The position numbers and the translations under genes are program-made. A model generated the notes under the pieces. That model searched no databases and had not been told where the DNA came from. It saw nothing but the letters and a program-made list of their open reading frames with translations. DNA of 64,000 nucleotides from Struthio camelus (taxonomy: Eukaryota > Chordata > Aves > Struthioniformes > Struthionidae): assembly GCF_040807025.1 (NCBI RefSeq), contig NC_090944.1:116948738-117012737 (forward strand). The letters run 5' to 3'. Positions 12,586-23,353 of the stretch are shown piece by piece (position 1 is the stretch's first letter; every line of letters starts with the position of its first letter).

Positions 12586-13864
12586 GAGTATGCTTTTTAA
12601 GCAGCTTTGCGTTTAGAGTGTCATAAGTCCAGGGTACAAAAAGCGGCGTGCACCTATTTTAAGATGGACGCCTAAGGTTGGGCACGTGAATTAAAACCTG
12701 CTACTAGAGGGCCGAGTACTTGAGCTTACTGCTTTATATAATTGGGACTTTTACATCTCTGCCCATGACATAGTCACCACCTCACAGCAATTCCTTAGAG
12801 ATAAAGGGTGACCAAAATCATGTTGCCAGCATTTTCTTGCTTGTGCAGATCTGTTTCTCGCTTATAATACATATGAGTGTTGCAGAAGAGCTTAAGGTTC
12901 AGAAATAAAGGATGTCACGTAGCTAAAGGTGTTAGTAACTTAGTGTATCTTTGTATACTGGTATTCTTTAGCAGAGTGAAATATTTGACAATGTTTGACC
13001 TGATGAAATCTTTTGTTAGTTATGTGCTTATGAGAGAAATACTTCTTTACTAAAAGAAAAATTCATAACATTCTCAAGGGGGTATCACTAGATAGTAACA
13101 GGAAAAGACGATAAAGATTTTTTTAGAACCTTTGGGTCAAGATTTCCAGTACCACTGCTGTTCTGTCCATCCGCTGTGTTAATTATTTTTTTTCTGTTGT
13201 GTAACTGTTGGAGCATTTATAATAAGTTTTGGTGTCAATATGGAGAAATAAAGTAGAAGTGGAATATACTTTATGTAAAGAACATAGCCCAAGAAAGAGG
13301 GGAAATGAATTACCTGTGTCTTTTTCTATAATGTCAGTATTATGCACACCAGAGACAGGCCTTTGCTTTGGTTCTCATAAACTTCAGTGACTGTTGAAAC
13401 AATGCTGGACCATCTGACTTGATACATACGGCAGATTGCTTTCCTTTGGCGCTGTGGAACTAAATTTTTGGTTTGCTGTACTGAGGGTGATTTGTATGCT
13501 TTCTCTGCTTGCTGCTATTTTAAGATAATAGTAAATAGTCAGAGGGATAGCACCGTTGCTAGAGGATATTAATTAAAAAGACCTGCCAAACCACCAAGAA
13601 AATCTGCATGCAAGTAGTATATGACTCTTTGCCTCCTCATGCACTGTGCTGTCAACATGCATACATCTTGCTGGTGACCTTGTAGACTGGGCCTGCAAAG
13701 GTCAAAGGCATGCAGCCAATTTGAACCAGTGGTAATTCAGGATGAATTCGCATGATGAACGAAACACAATGAGGAGTGTCCGTGAAAGTCACTCATGAAT
13801 ATGGCCTTACAGAGCAAATAAGGCATTTAGGTAATATTTCTGCCTGCTCTGGGTATGTTTCTGT

Positions 13865-13900
13865 GCTGCCTTGCACAAGTCACTGAATTTCTTATTACGC
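13865..13900 (+). repeat. Possible MIR core fragment
   Basis: A run reading CCTTGCACAAGTCACTGAAT resembles the MIR core CCTTGGGCAAGTCACTTAAC. About 20 bases match, so this may be chance. Confidence 0.35.
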
Positions 13901-16900
13901 TTGTTAAGCATTATGCTTCTCCATAGCAAGTGAGAACTTAGTGCTCTAAACTTAGTTCAAAATTTAAAATGGAAAAAACTGAGTTTACTCTCTTAATATT
14001 TCTTCCTAATACTGGTGGGAGGGCATTTGACTGGTTTGTAAAAGATATTTGAATGAGAGGTCTGTGGACTCGGGTCCTTTGTGCTAGATGTTACTGGGTC
14101 TGACATCTGCGTTGTCGGCCAACGGGAATGCCTTTTTAAGCTCCGACTGCTTTGTTAATGAGGTGAATGTTCAAATGATACTTAAACATTTGTGAGAGTA
14201 GTCATTTAAGCTGTCAGCTTACATACGTGAGGGAGAAACTTGGAAGCTAACGTCCAAGGGACAGATGGTGCTCTCTTACGTTTAACAAAGAGAATTCTCC
14301 CATTCTTGGTGTCTGTTGTTCTTAAATCTTATTTTCATAGTACCGCTCTCTGATTTTATTTTTCTAGAAAATATAGGCCTCTGAAATTTGTGAAATACAC
14401 TGCAATCTTTTTGATCTTCCTTTATGCTTTTAAAGACCTTTGTCCTAAACTGCAGCCTGTCTTGGAGGATAGGGGAGATAATCTCAGGTTCTTTCCATTC
14501 TGAAGAACGTTTCACCGAGCACAGTCCTAACTCAGACCATCCACATGGGGTGATTATGTGTTCTGTTAAAGAGCTATAGTTCTCTTCTTAAAATGGGTGT
14601 TGTGCAAACTCTTCCTCATGAGCTATATGAAAGGAAGGGGCACCAGTTTAAATCCCTGGTTTAGGCCTGGCAGATGTGTAGGTAGAGCTGTTTCTGTGTT
14701 TCCCAGATGCAGCCCAGACCTGAACAGGTGCCTCTGCTGGCATGAATAAGAAAAGCACAGAACATCTGCTTTTAGAAGCCCTTCTGCTGAGAAAGCTGAG
14801 TAGTTACATGAATCTCATAACGTGCTGGGTCAACAAGGCCTCAAACTTGAAAGAAAGTTGCAGATCACATTCTTTGCCTACTGGGATATAATATTCTGCA
14901 AAGCAAAATAAAAGGAGGACGTGGTACATGATGCTGAATGGGAAATAGAACTTTCACGATGAAAAATTACAACAGTGAAAGTAACCTTGCTTTCATAACA
15001 TAGTTTCTGCTCCTTAATCCTTCCTTTGCAGAGTATGGCCTGTTGTATAAAGGTACCATCAAAGAGGATACAGGGGTATGCAGTAGTTCAGAAAGTGGGA
15101 CAAGTAGGAGTTTGTCCCTGTCCACGAGTGGCATGTGCAGCTTTAATCTGCCCTAGGCCTGGCTTAATTTGAAATGCGGTAGAATTGTCTCTGTAGCCTT
15201 AGGTCAGGGATTGGCTTATATGAATAAGCTGAATATCTGAATGAATATGAGGAGATTGCTGTATGTGAATGCTCCACTGCTCTGACATCAGTGCATCTTC
15301 TTTAGCCTTTGCAAGTCTTCAAAACATGCTTGAAGAGAGAACTCTCTTCAGGGACCGTTACTAGGTCCTGATAACGGAAGGCTGAAGGGTTGCTGTATGA
15401 AATGGTGATGCAGGCCCTACAGCCTTGCTAAGTAAAGGGTCGCGCTAGTGCGGATAGAAGATACTTGCAGAAAACTATTAGTCAGGGAGGACTGAGAGGC
15501 TCAGGTTATACCATTTCCAGATCACAAGCTTGAGTCAAATAGAAACCGACAGTGATGTTTGATCTCAGACTAGTTTGTAAGGCTGCGTTGTATTAAACAG
15601 GAGAGCTGATGTCTTTAATGGCAATCTCAGGTAAAAGACCATTGACTGAGAAGATAAAGATATTGAACACCTCAGCTGCTCCTTTTATGTGGCCTGTTCT
15701 AGATTAGGCTCTAAAATCACTTCCCAGTTGCTGTATAAACAAATAAGTCATTTCAACCTGAGGCAAACTAGCTGATGGGCCTGAAAATGTATGTAAGAAG
15801 AGTAAGAGTAGTGGCAGTAGGCTTAAATGTACTTTGTGGTAATCTGCACTCTGCTGGCAATGTATATGAGGATATATGAATGTAAAACCTCTGTATTATC
15901 ACAGAAATGAAAAGCATGCAATTCTAAGTGCAGCATTTCTTGCAAATCGTCTTATATTCTGTTGCACTGAGCAGTGTTTTGACTCTGCTCTGAAAAACTA
16001 AGCATGCCCATTCTTCCAGTGTCAGGAAGGAAAAAAGTCAGTATTTTATGCTCGGATACAAATTAGCCTTTGTACATAACAACTTTCAGAATAATATAAA
16101 ATATGTGGGCTTTATGTAAAGTTCTGCTGTGTGGAAATGAATCCCAGCTGAACTGAAATGCATGTTTCTGTTCTCGTTATAGATTTAGTCACTACAGTTA
16201 AACTATCTCACTGGCAGGATATCATGCCATCAGTCATTCAAGAATATCACCTCCATTGATTTCAGTAGCCAGACATAGAAAGGAGGTTTAAAAATGTGCA
16301 AGGCTGGGAGGAGAAGGGAGAGGAAATACAAAGCCTTTTTCCAGAACTGGTTTTGTGAATGTAGTTCAAAACTTTAATACTGCATGCAGGGTTTTTTTTT
16401 CCCCCCCTGAAGTAATATAAAACAATACATTGCATTTTGTAAACTCCCAGGATTATCTCAGACATGTGTTGCTTCAAAAACATTAAGAACATCATTTCTG
16501 AAGTAACTTTAGCCTATTAAAGTGTTTGTTGTTGGTTTTTTTCTTCAGTGGAGGCTGCACCAGCAGGCTGTGAAGAAGCCAGGACTCCAGTTCCAGGACT
16601 CTGTTTCTTGTTTGTTCATTTGTTTTGCAGGGCAGAATATAGCTTAAAATACTGTATTACTGCTGGCCCATTTTTGAAATCGCTGCCACTTAATTTTGCT
16701 TGATACATAATCTTAAAGGCACCAGCAGAAGTGTCATCTAGGGGCATATTCTAATTGGAGTTGTATAATTTTCATTTGCTGATCCAGTGCCTGTAGATGT
16801 TCTGTTAGACATACAATATTTTAGGTATCATTTGTGTGATACTTAGTGAGGCATAACCCAAGTCATCACTGAGCAGTTCAAAAATAGCATCTAACAGCCG

Positions 16901-17193
16901 TGTACTGAGAGAAAGATGCAGGTCAGGAGTTCAAATATTGAGATTAAAGGGTTGACTTTTACTCTGCTCTCTTTACTTTGTCATTCTTGCTATAAGTAGA
17001 GGTCAAGTCCCTAAGGTACATACACCACTGCACTTACTCCATTTTTGACATTTATATTTTTAGTTAGCGAAACTGATCATTTTCCTCTGCTGATATTTAC
17101 AGCAAAAGTCTTATTGACTTCAGTGGAAATAGGATTTCCTGTGGTGATTAAAACCACAGGTGCTAGGATTAAGGAACGCAGGTTTTTTGGGGG

Positions 17194-17298
17194 GTGTTTT
17201 TGGAGGTGGTATGCATACTAACACTGGAAAGATACAGAGAAGACTAGCATGGCCCCTGCAGACGGATGACATGCAGATTTGGAAGAACACATGAGAGG
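17194..17298 (+). pseudogene. U6 snRNA pseudogene
   Basis: The best-matching part (17,215-17,290) reads ATACTAACACTGGAAAGATA, then CAGAGAAGACTAGCATGGCC, then CCTGCAGACGGATGACATGC. It tracks U6 snRNA through the ACAGAGA box, AGC triad region and internal stem-loop. U6 is the catalytic RNA of the spliceosome. The 5' stem-loop (from about 17,194) is badly eroded, and the 3' end departs from U6 without the usual T run. No TATA box or proximal sequence element is evident upstream. It is therefore a dead retrocopy. Confidence 0.85.
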
Positions 17299-17819
17299 AT
17301 CAAACTGGGAGGTGTAACCACGGGAGGAACTTCTCTGGCATTCACAAAATTGTTGTCAAGAGTTCCGTCATGACTGATTTAAAGATGAGAATTGGCTTTG
17401 GAGGCAAAAAAAACTCCGTTTGATGCAGCACTGATGTGCGCACGCTTTATAGAAAACAAATGTCTATTTTTAGGATAAGAAGTTTAGAGCACTGATCTCT
17501 TTGTTGATTCCTTAGAACTCTTAATACCCTGCATTATTCTTTGGGGAGAGTGGATGAGTTTACTGCAGGGAAGCTATTTTCTGGATTGTTAAGCTCAAGT
17601 CATTCAATATGTGGATAATAGCACCAGAACTGAAATACACAGTAATGGTCACGCTCCTTTCTGTTCTCAGAGTTTCTCTTATCTTTTTGGGACTTTGGGG
17701 AGGAGTTTTCCCAAGGGATAGTCGTATCTCGGCACCTCCTGAACATTCCCTGTTCTGCCAAGTTTTTGTCTTTCTGCCTTGAGGTGTCTCAGCACCAGGA
17801 TTCTGTTTAAAGCGTGTGT

Positions 17820-17864
17820 GGGTTTTTGGGGTTTTTTTGGGGTTTTTTTGTTTGTTTTTTTTTT
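17820..17864. repeat. G/T low-complexity tract
   Basis: Runs of three to four G alternate with T5-T7 runs, followed by a long T run. Three G runs are visible (17,820-17,822, 17,828-17,831 and 17,839-17,842). Confidence 0.85.
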
Positions 17865-20800
17865 GTGGTAATCCCATTCTGGATGTCCTCTTAGCCTTCC
17901 TTTATTAAGGTAGACTTTTAAAGACATATACTGTACGCTGCTGTGTGATACTATTGCTTGCTGTCATACTGGGTTCTCACATCATGGTGGAGGTGGTAGC
18001 GTTCCCCAGGATAACGGAAGTGATTTCTGCATGGCGTTTTTGAGTCTCATCCTATTGGCTGTTCTCTTGTGGCTGTTTCTGCTGAAGTTACTGAATCTAT
18101 TTGCATGAATGAGGTCTATGAAAAGTGGTACAAAAAGAAGCAGAAACATGCCTTTGATTTGTGAAGTTGGCAAGTAGTTACATATGAATGTGTGTGTATA
18201 TATATGAATAGCAGTCTTGCATATTAAACAGCACGCAATAAAAAGTAGCCATTATCTCCTGGAACATATGTGTTGCAGGAGTGGGTTGTGGTTGCTTGAA
18301 ATGCAATCCTAGTGGCAGTGGGACTGCTTGCGTTAGTAAGGTCAGCAGGATTTGCTCTCAAATTCATATTGGCACACTAATGTGCACACTAATGTACAGC
18401 ACAGAAGTATGGACTTCTACTTGACTAAAGATAATAAACAGCAAATTCTATGAGTTTATTATTGTATATATTACAATTTTCCATTATTTGTCATCTCCTC
18501 TTTGCCTCACCTTTATGAGACTGAACCTGCATATATGTACTTTTATAAAAAGGAGAATTCAAACGTTTTTGACTAGCACCCTACATCAGAATAACTGAGA
18601 TTCTACACGACCACAGTAACTGCCGCAGACTTCTGTGCGTGCCACAAAGAATTAATTGTGCAGTCATCCTACACTCGTCATCAATGTGCAAGTTTACGAA
18701 AGTCACCTCCTAACTTTTAAAAGTTATTCCTCTTCCAACAATGTTCTTTAGTTTATGAAATGTGGCCAGCCACCTTACTTAATGACCCGGTCGTCAGCAG
18801 TTTTAGAAAGATTATTGCCTTTGTATTTCACACAGCACATTTGCGTATAACCAAAACAATCTAAAAAGAAACCACAAATTGTAAAATCCTGACCACATAA
18901 TTTTTAAGTTAATAGGAAACATGAAACCTTTAAGTTTAGTGAAGTAGCTTTCCAGGTGTCCCTGTTTTTGTAATAAACAGTTACTGTTTATTAAAACCAA
19001 TATATAAAAAGACAGTATTGTATTGAATTAAAAGCTCAAGAACAGGTAAGTTCTGTTCTTTCTCTGTGCATATGCTAAAGACCAATTCCTGCCTTTTTTG
19101 GTCACAAAACTTTCACGGATGGCCGTGCAGGATGAGTCCCTTTCATAAAGGCAGAGAACAGATAAAAGTAAGCTGAGTTGAACCTTAGTGCCTGACAGTC
19201 CCAACAGCTTTCGAAGCTAACAGGTAAATTGAATACAAACTATTTCAAAATAAAAATAAAACCGCTTTCAGGATACAATATGAAGCCATAATTATGATGA
19301 TTTTGACAGTTAGATATCTGAATCCTGAAAGTTAAAGGTATCACGTAGAAATTAAATTACCTGCGCAGAAGGGCATTGACCCAGGTTTGAACAATGCACC
19401 TAATTTGGCTGTGTAATTTTTGATCACTTTTGATTACCTCTTCAGTGTCTTCCTCACTTTAGCAAGGTAAAAATGTCACCCACTTAGAGTGTAGTCTGCA
19501 GTGTTTTTATGGCTAAAACAAAATACGTGCGGGGAGAGTTTTTTGGAAATAAGATCAGGCATATCATGATGTATATCGTGATGTATATGTTCCAGATATT
19601 TTCCATTTGCAAAATGGAAAGTTGGTGTTTATGAATGCTGATGTGTATTTTAATGATTTGGCTAGTATGTAGGTGTCCTTTCCTGGGGCGAATCAGAACA
19701 GCACAAGCATGTGTGATAGGCCTTCTGCAGCTGTTGGGGATTTAGCTCAAGTGGCTGGGGTCTGGGTTTTCGTAACAGAAAAGCCTAAGCCTGTCTCTGC
19801 TGCTCCTGAGAAGTTCTGCATGGCAAAGACATCACCATGGCAATACCAGAAAGTTTTAGGAAATCGAGTTTTGTTACAGTGGCGAGGCAAAGCTGAGCTC
19901 TGAAGCCTGGTAAGCCTGAAGCTCTTTGTCAAAATCGGGGAGTCAGGCTGGAAGCAAACTTGCCATCTTAAGTGAGAACAAAACCAACACTTTTTAAGCA
20001 GTCAGAAAAATTCTGAGAAAACGTTGCCAAATCAGAAAGAGTCTCAGAAACTTTCAAAATCTAGTCTAACTGGTTTCCTGTCAGCCCAGCTGGATCTCTG
20101 GCAGCTTACCTGGTGGGTTCCTGTGGAGTTTTGACTTCCAGCATCCCCTGCCGTGTGGGCAGCCCAGCCTGCCACGTGCCCCAGCACGGAAGACGTCAAG
20201 ACTTCAGTAGTTTGTATTAGGGGTTGCCTTAATTTGGACATTGACAAGGCTCTATGATTCCTTTTTGTGAAAGGTACTGTGAAGTTTGAGGGGTTCCCCC
20301 CCCCCCTTCCAAACTGGAATAAAAATACACTTTGAAAGAATCAAAACACTTGCTATCTGGCAGCGCGAAATCTGCACAGCTCTCCTGAGAGATGATGGAG
20401 AAGTTGCCTGTCGTCCCTGTGCTAGGGCCCTTGCAGAAGGAGGGTTTACTGTTCTGTCCCCATTGCTGCTCTGAAGCTCCTAAGGCAAGTGATGGGCAGT
20501 GCATTAACAACAGCCAAGTCTTACAGGACCACAGATTGAGTATAAGGTATTTCTTCATGGCTTCGGCTCTAGTTTTTGGAGGAAATAATTTAATAACCCC
20601 GTGCAGTTGAGGTACCTTATGTTACAGAGCTGGTTCCTCAGCTGGTTAGCAAAGTCAGTGGAGCTGTGAGATACAACAGCCTGAGGAACTATCCCCTCGG
20701 TTTTGTACAGGTGTGTTGCAGACTCAGCTGGTTTCACTTGTACACATTGAGTTTTCTTATTTATTTGAGTGACTTTTTGGAAATATTGCCATTCCTGTCA

Positions 20801-22373
20801 CTGCAGCTGTGTTTCTGAGGTCAGCAGGAGCAGGACATTGACACACACGGCAGTAAAATGTGATGTTGTGGCACAGCCATTTAACCTGGTCTGGTAGGAG
20901 CTCCTAGATTTAAATGCAAAGCACCATTAACTCTTGCATTTGGGAGGATATAATCTCAGTTGTGCCTGCAGCGCCATACATATCCACGTATTCTTAAAGA
21001 ATGAGGATTAAATTTCCTTTCAAATTTTGTACATACCTGTATTTTCTTTGTTCCTTCATCTCTCAAAGTCTGTTCTTTGCTTATGTGCCCAGCAACACTA
21101 AGGATTCCCCTGCAGTGGAGCCCTGCCCATGCCTAGAAGTGGTTCAGTCCAGGCTATGTGCCTTTATATTCCCCAGCTGAAAGTTGTAACTGCTCTGAGG
21201 AAGCTGTTTTCCTTGAAGATGCACTGAGAAGGAAAATCTTGCTTTGAATTTTGAGGCTATCATTCTGAAGGCTCAGAAAACTTTCTAGCATTGCACGGAA
21301 GGAAGATGGTTCCTGAGCAGCAGTAACCCAGAGAAACTCTTTGGACTTCAGTGGTGTTTGTCTTACATGACATTAGCTGTGCTTTCAGACAGATCTGAGT
21401 CATCCTATCTCACTTCCTTTACATGTGTTTACCGATAATGCCATGGGGAGTGGCCCAGCTGTGGTCCTGAATGTCTGTGTCCCTTAGAACACCATTTTTT
21501 CCGTGTCCCATGAGCACATATTTTTAGATAAAGAAGAGGTTCTTCAGAAATAGCCATGCCGCTACAAGGAGCATGTGCTTCGAAACTCTTTCTGTGTCTT
21601 GACCTATCAACTAAAAATTGTGACAACTTAATTCTGAAGGGGAATTTAGGGATAAAATTAGTGAGGGTAAGGAAAAAGGCTGCTTGATCATTTTATGCAG
21701 CTAATGTTGATGTGCAGGGGTGATAAATGGCCTGTGAAAGAAAAGCTTTATGGCATACAGTTGAGGGATGTCTAGTAGACTGTAGAATAATTTCTCTAGG
21801 GAAGAGGTGGGAGGCTGTCCTATTGAGGTCAAAGTATGAGACATTACCAATATATGTGCACTGGATAAGGCAACTGTTTGAGCCTGTGACGTTTCTTGTG
21901 GCCAAAAGAGGTAGCGGAAAAATTGAACTACAGGCTCGGCCCAAGAACTTGGGGCTTGAGAATTTCTGTCAAGTGCAGATGAGGATGTGTTTGCACACTT
22001 CTGGCAGGAGAGGAGAGCTCAGAGAAGGAGCAAATCATCATCTCTCATTCTCTTCCTGCTCCATGAAGAGCACTGATTACCAAGTAGCCTGTCAGAGGGG
22101 AGTTATGAAAATTGCCCAAAACACACTTGGAAGTGAAATCTAAGAGCGAGGCACGGGGCAGAGCAAAGCCTGAACGACTCCTGCTGACAATGCAAGGGGC
22201 AGAGTTATGCAGGATAATCCTCCTCCTTTGCCCCTGCAAATTTTAACAGAAACACATCCAAGTGGCTTTTGAGAGGCACATAAGCACAGCAGTTAATTCT
22301 TCCTCTAAAGCAAGGGTGGTATTTGGCCCAATTACTTTAATAATAGGTGCAAGAAACATTAAAGCCTTCCTTT

Positions 22374-22394
22374 AAAAAAAAAAAAAAAAAAAAA
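22374..22394. repeat. A21 homopolymer
   Basis: An uninterrupted A21 lies about 280 bases upstream of the TGFB2 TATA box, just outside the CpG island. No retroposon body was recognised in front of it. Confidence 0.9.
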
Positions 22395-22603
22395 GGGCTG
22401 GCAGGAATTGCTTTTTCTTTTCAGCTCCGCGCTCCCTCTCCTCCCTTCTCCCCCCCGCCCGCCCGCCCCGGGGGTGAGGCACCTTGAAAGGCAGCGGGGC
22501 GGGCAGCCAGGCTCCTGCAAGTCCCTCGCCTGTTGCACAGAGGGGAATAAATAGCCGGGCCGCGGGCGAAGCCGGAGGAGCCCTCTGCTCCATGCAGCCC
22601 CAC

Positions 22604-22611
22604 CACGTCAC
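22604..22611 (+). promoter_or_regulatory. TGFB2: CRE/ATF-like site of TGFB2 promoter
   Basis: CACGTCAC matches the CRE/ATF element known from the mammalian TGFB2 promoter, bound by ATF/CREB factors. It lies 17 bases upstream of the E-box and 44 upstream of the TATA box. As I recall the mapped human promoter, the spacing is the same (about -74 to -67). Confidence 0.75.
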
Positions 22612-22627
22612 TTTGCGGAGAGGCGAG

Positions 22628-22633
22628 CACGTG
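22628..22633 (+). promoter_or_regulatory. TGFB2: E-box (CACGTG) of TGFB2 promoter
   Basis: This palindromic CACGTG, a USF/Myc-type E-box, lies 20 bases upstream of the TATA box. In the human gene an E-box at about -50 to -45 is required for expression. The position relative to the start predicted here is the same. It is directly abutted by a GC box (GGGGCGGGG, 22,633-22,641), a candidate Sp1 site. Confidence 0.8.
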
Positions 22634-22647
22634 GGGCGGGGAGACCT

Positions 22648-22653
22648 TATAAA
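22648..22653 (+). promoter_or_regulatory. TGFB2: TATA box of TGFB2
   Basis: TATAAA within CTTATAAATC lies downstream of the CRE, E-box and GC box. It predicts a start about 30 bases on, near 22,678. A second AT-rich motif (AATAAATAG, about 22,547) lies in the island but lacks this context. Confidence 0.85.
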
Positions 22654-22677
22654 TCTCCCTCTCCCTGCGCGGCCGTG

Positions 22678-22764
22678 ATGTTATCTGCTGGCACCGGTCC
22701 CCTCCTCGCCGGGAGAGCAGCGGGGCCGGGGGCGCCGGGCGGGGGGCGCCGGGCGGAGCGCTAG
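22678..22764 (+). other. uORF1 of TGFB2 leader (28 codons)
   Basis: An ATG at 22,678-22,680 opens a 28-codon frame ending at TAG 22,762-22,764. The ATG falls on the predicted transcription start, so it is in the mRNA only if transcription begins a few bases upstream, and a cap-proximal AUG is usually skipped. The frame contains the G-rich cluster. A translated product is unlikely. Confidence 0.4.
22722..22753 (+). other. Putative G-quadruplex in TGFB2 leader
   Basis: Five G runs (22,722-22,725; 22,728-22,732; 22,737-22,739; 22,741-22,746; 22,751-22,753) are separated by loops of one to four bases. This satisfies the standard three-tetrad G4 pattern on the sense strand. It lies about 45 nt from the predicted cap. 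Confidence 0.7.
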
Positions 22765-22999
22765 AGCCGCCGGCAGGGCAGCGAGGGGCCCCGCGGGCGG
22801 AGAGCGGGGGGAGGCCGAGGGCAGAGCGGCGAGCGAGCCCGGGCGGCCGCCCCGAGCCGGCGATCCGCGCGAGGCTGCCGCAGCGGCACTGCCCCGTCGG
22901 CTGTGGCTTGGGGTTGGCTTTTGCGGCAGGAGGAGGAAGAGGAGGGAGCTGGGAAAAGCTCCGCAGCGAGCAGCGGCCCGGCCGGGGGTGGGTCGGTGC

Positions 23000-23353
23000 A
23001 TGCAGCGCGGGGCGCACGCCGCAGCCTGCGGGACGCGGCCGGCCGGGGCATCGCCGCCGCCGCTCGCTGCTGCCGCGCCGGGGGCCCCGCGCCGCAGCGG
23101 GGCCGCCGCCTGCCGCTGCGCCCGGCCGCGGGGGCCGGCGCTCCGCGCACCCGCGCGCGCACGTGCGCGCCTCTCGCTGCGCCGCGCCGCGCCGAGCGCG
23201 GCAGCCGCCGCCGCCGCCGCCGCCGCCGCCGCGGGGGCTGAGCGCGGCGCGGCGCGGGGCGGTGCCCGCTGCCCGCCGGGAGCCGCCGGGCGCGGCGGGG
23301 CTCAGCGCCGCGCCGGCACCCTCTCCCCCGCCGGCTGCGGCAGCGCCCTTTAA
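23000..23353 (+). other. uORF2 of TGFB2 leader (117 codons, polyAla)
   Basis: An ATG-initiated frame runs from 23,000 to TAA 23,351-23,353, entirely upstream of the coding ATG and 460 nt short of it. The predicted product is Arg/Ala/Pro/Gly-rich with a run of 12 alanines encoded by the GCC repeat and its flanks. No domain is recognised. The start context is weak (T at -3, C at +4), so leaky scanning would be expected. GC-rich DNA keeps frames open, so the ORF could be incidental, but an upstream ATG in the leader is visible fact if the start prediction is right. Confidence 0.5.
23204..23231 (+). repeat. (GCC)9 trinucleotide repeat in TGFB2 leader
   Basis: Nine uninterrupted GCC units lie in the predicted 5' UTR. 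They are in frame with uORF2, where they read as alanine. Such repeats are commonly length-polymorphic. Confidence 0.95.

Larger units (their letters stand above)
8216..17193. other. Intergenic DNA between RRP15 and TGFB2 (part 1)
   Basis: No coding exon was recognised. The stretch is AT-rich, with only short chance ORFs. It holds three MIR-like relics (listed separately) and a (CCTA)4 tract at 10,087-10,102. The stretch 13,650-13,830 looks less AT-biased and could be conserved regulatory DNA, but that is only an impression. Confidence 0.6.
17299..22425. other. Intergenic DNA between RRP15 and TGFB2 (part 2)
   Basis: No gene was recognised. The stretch contains a G/T low-complexity tract with G runs near 17,820-17,864, a tandem 12-mer pair at 18,372-18,395, a C11 homopolymer at 20,296-20,306 and an A21 run at 22,374-22,394. 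The longest open frame, a 138-codon ORF at 21,727-22,143, shows no recognisable domain and is within what chance gives in this much DNA. The last 1 to 2 kb is presumably distal TGFB2 promoter DNA. Confidence 0.6.
22426..23350. promoter_or_regulatory. TGFB2: CpG island over TGFB2 promoter and leader
   Basis: About 0.9 kb of extremely GC- and CpG-rich DNA stands out sharply from AT-rich flanks. It covers the core promoter and the first 60 percent of the predicted leader. Large overlapping open frames on both strands (for example the one on the minus strand at 22,761-23,438) are by-products of few stop codons in GC-rich DNA and are not genes. The island ends abruptly where the leader becomes T-rich. 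Confidence 0.9.

Noticed and set aside
17820-17864. TTTTGGGG-like repeat resembling ciliate telomere sequence
   Set aside because: Vertebrate telomere repeat is TTAGGG. This is a short irregular G/T slippage tract.
19736-19754. GGGGATTTAGCTCAAGTGG, resembling the 5' end and A box of a tRNA
   Set aside because: Only about 19 bases match. No anticodon arm, T arm or B box follows, so neither a tRNA gene nor a defined SINE can be supported.
21727-22143. 138-codon ATG ORF just upstream of the promoter
   Set aside because: No recognisable domain, no splice or promoter context. A few ORFs of this length are expected by chance in 64 kb over six frames.
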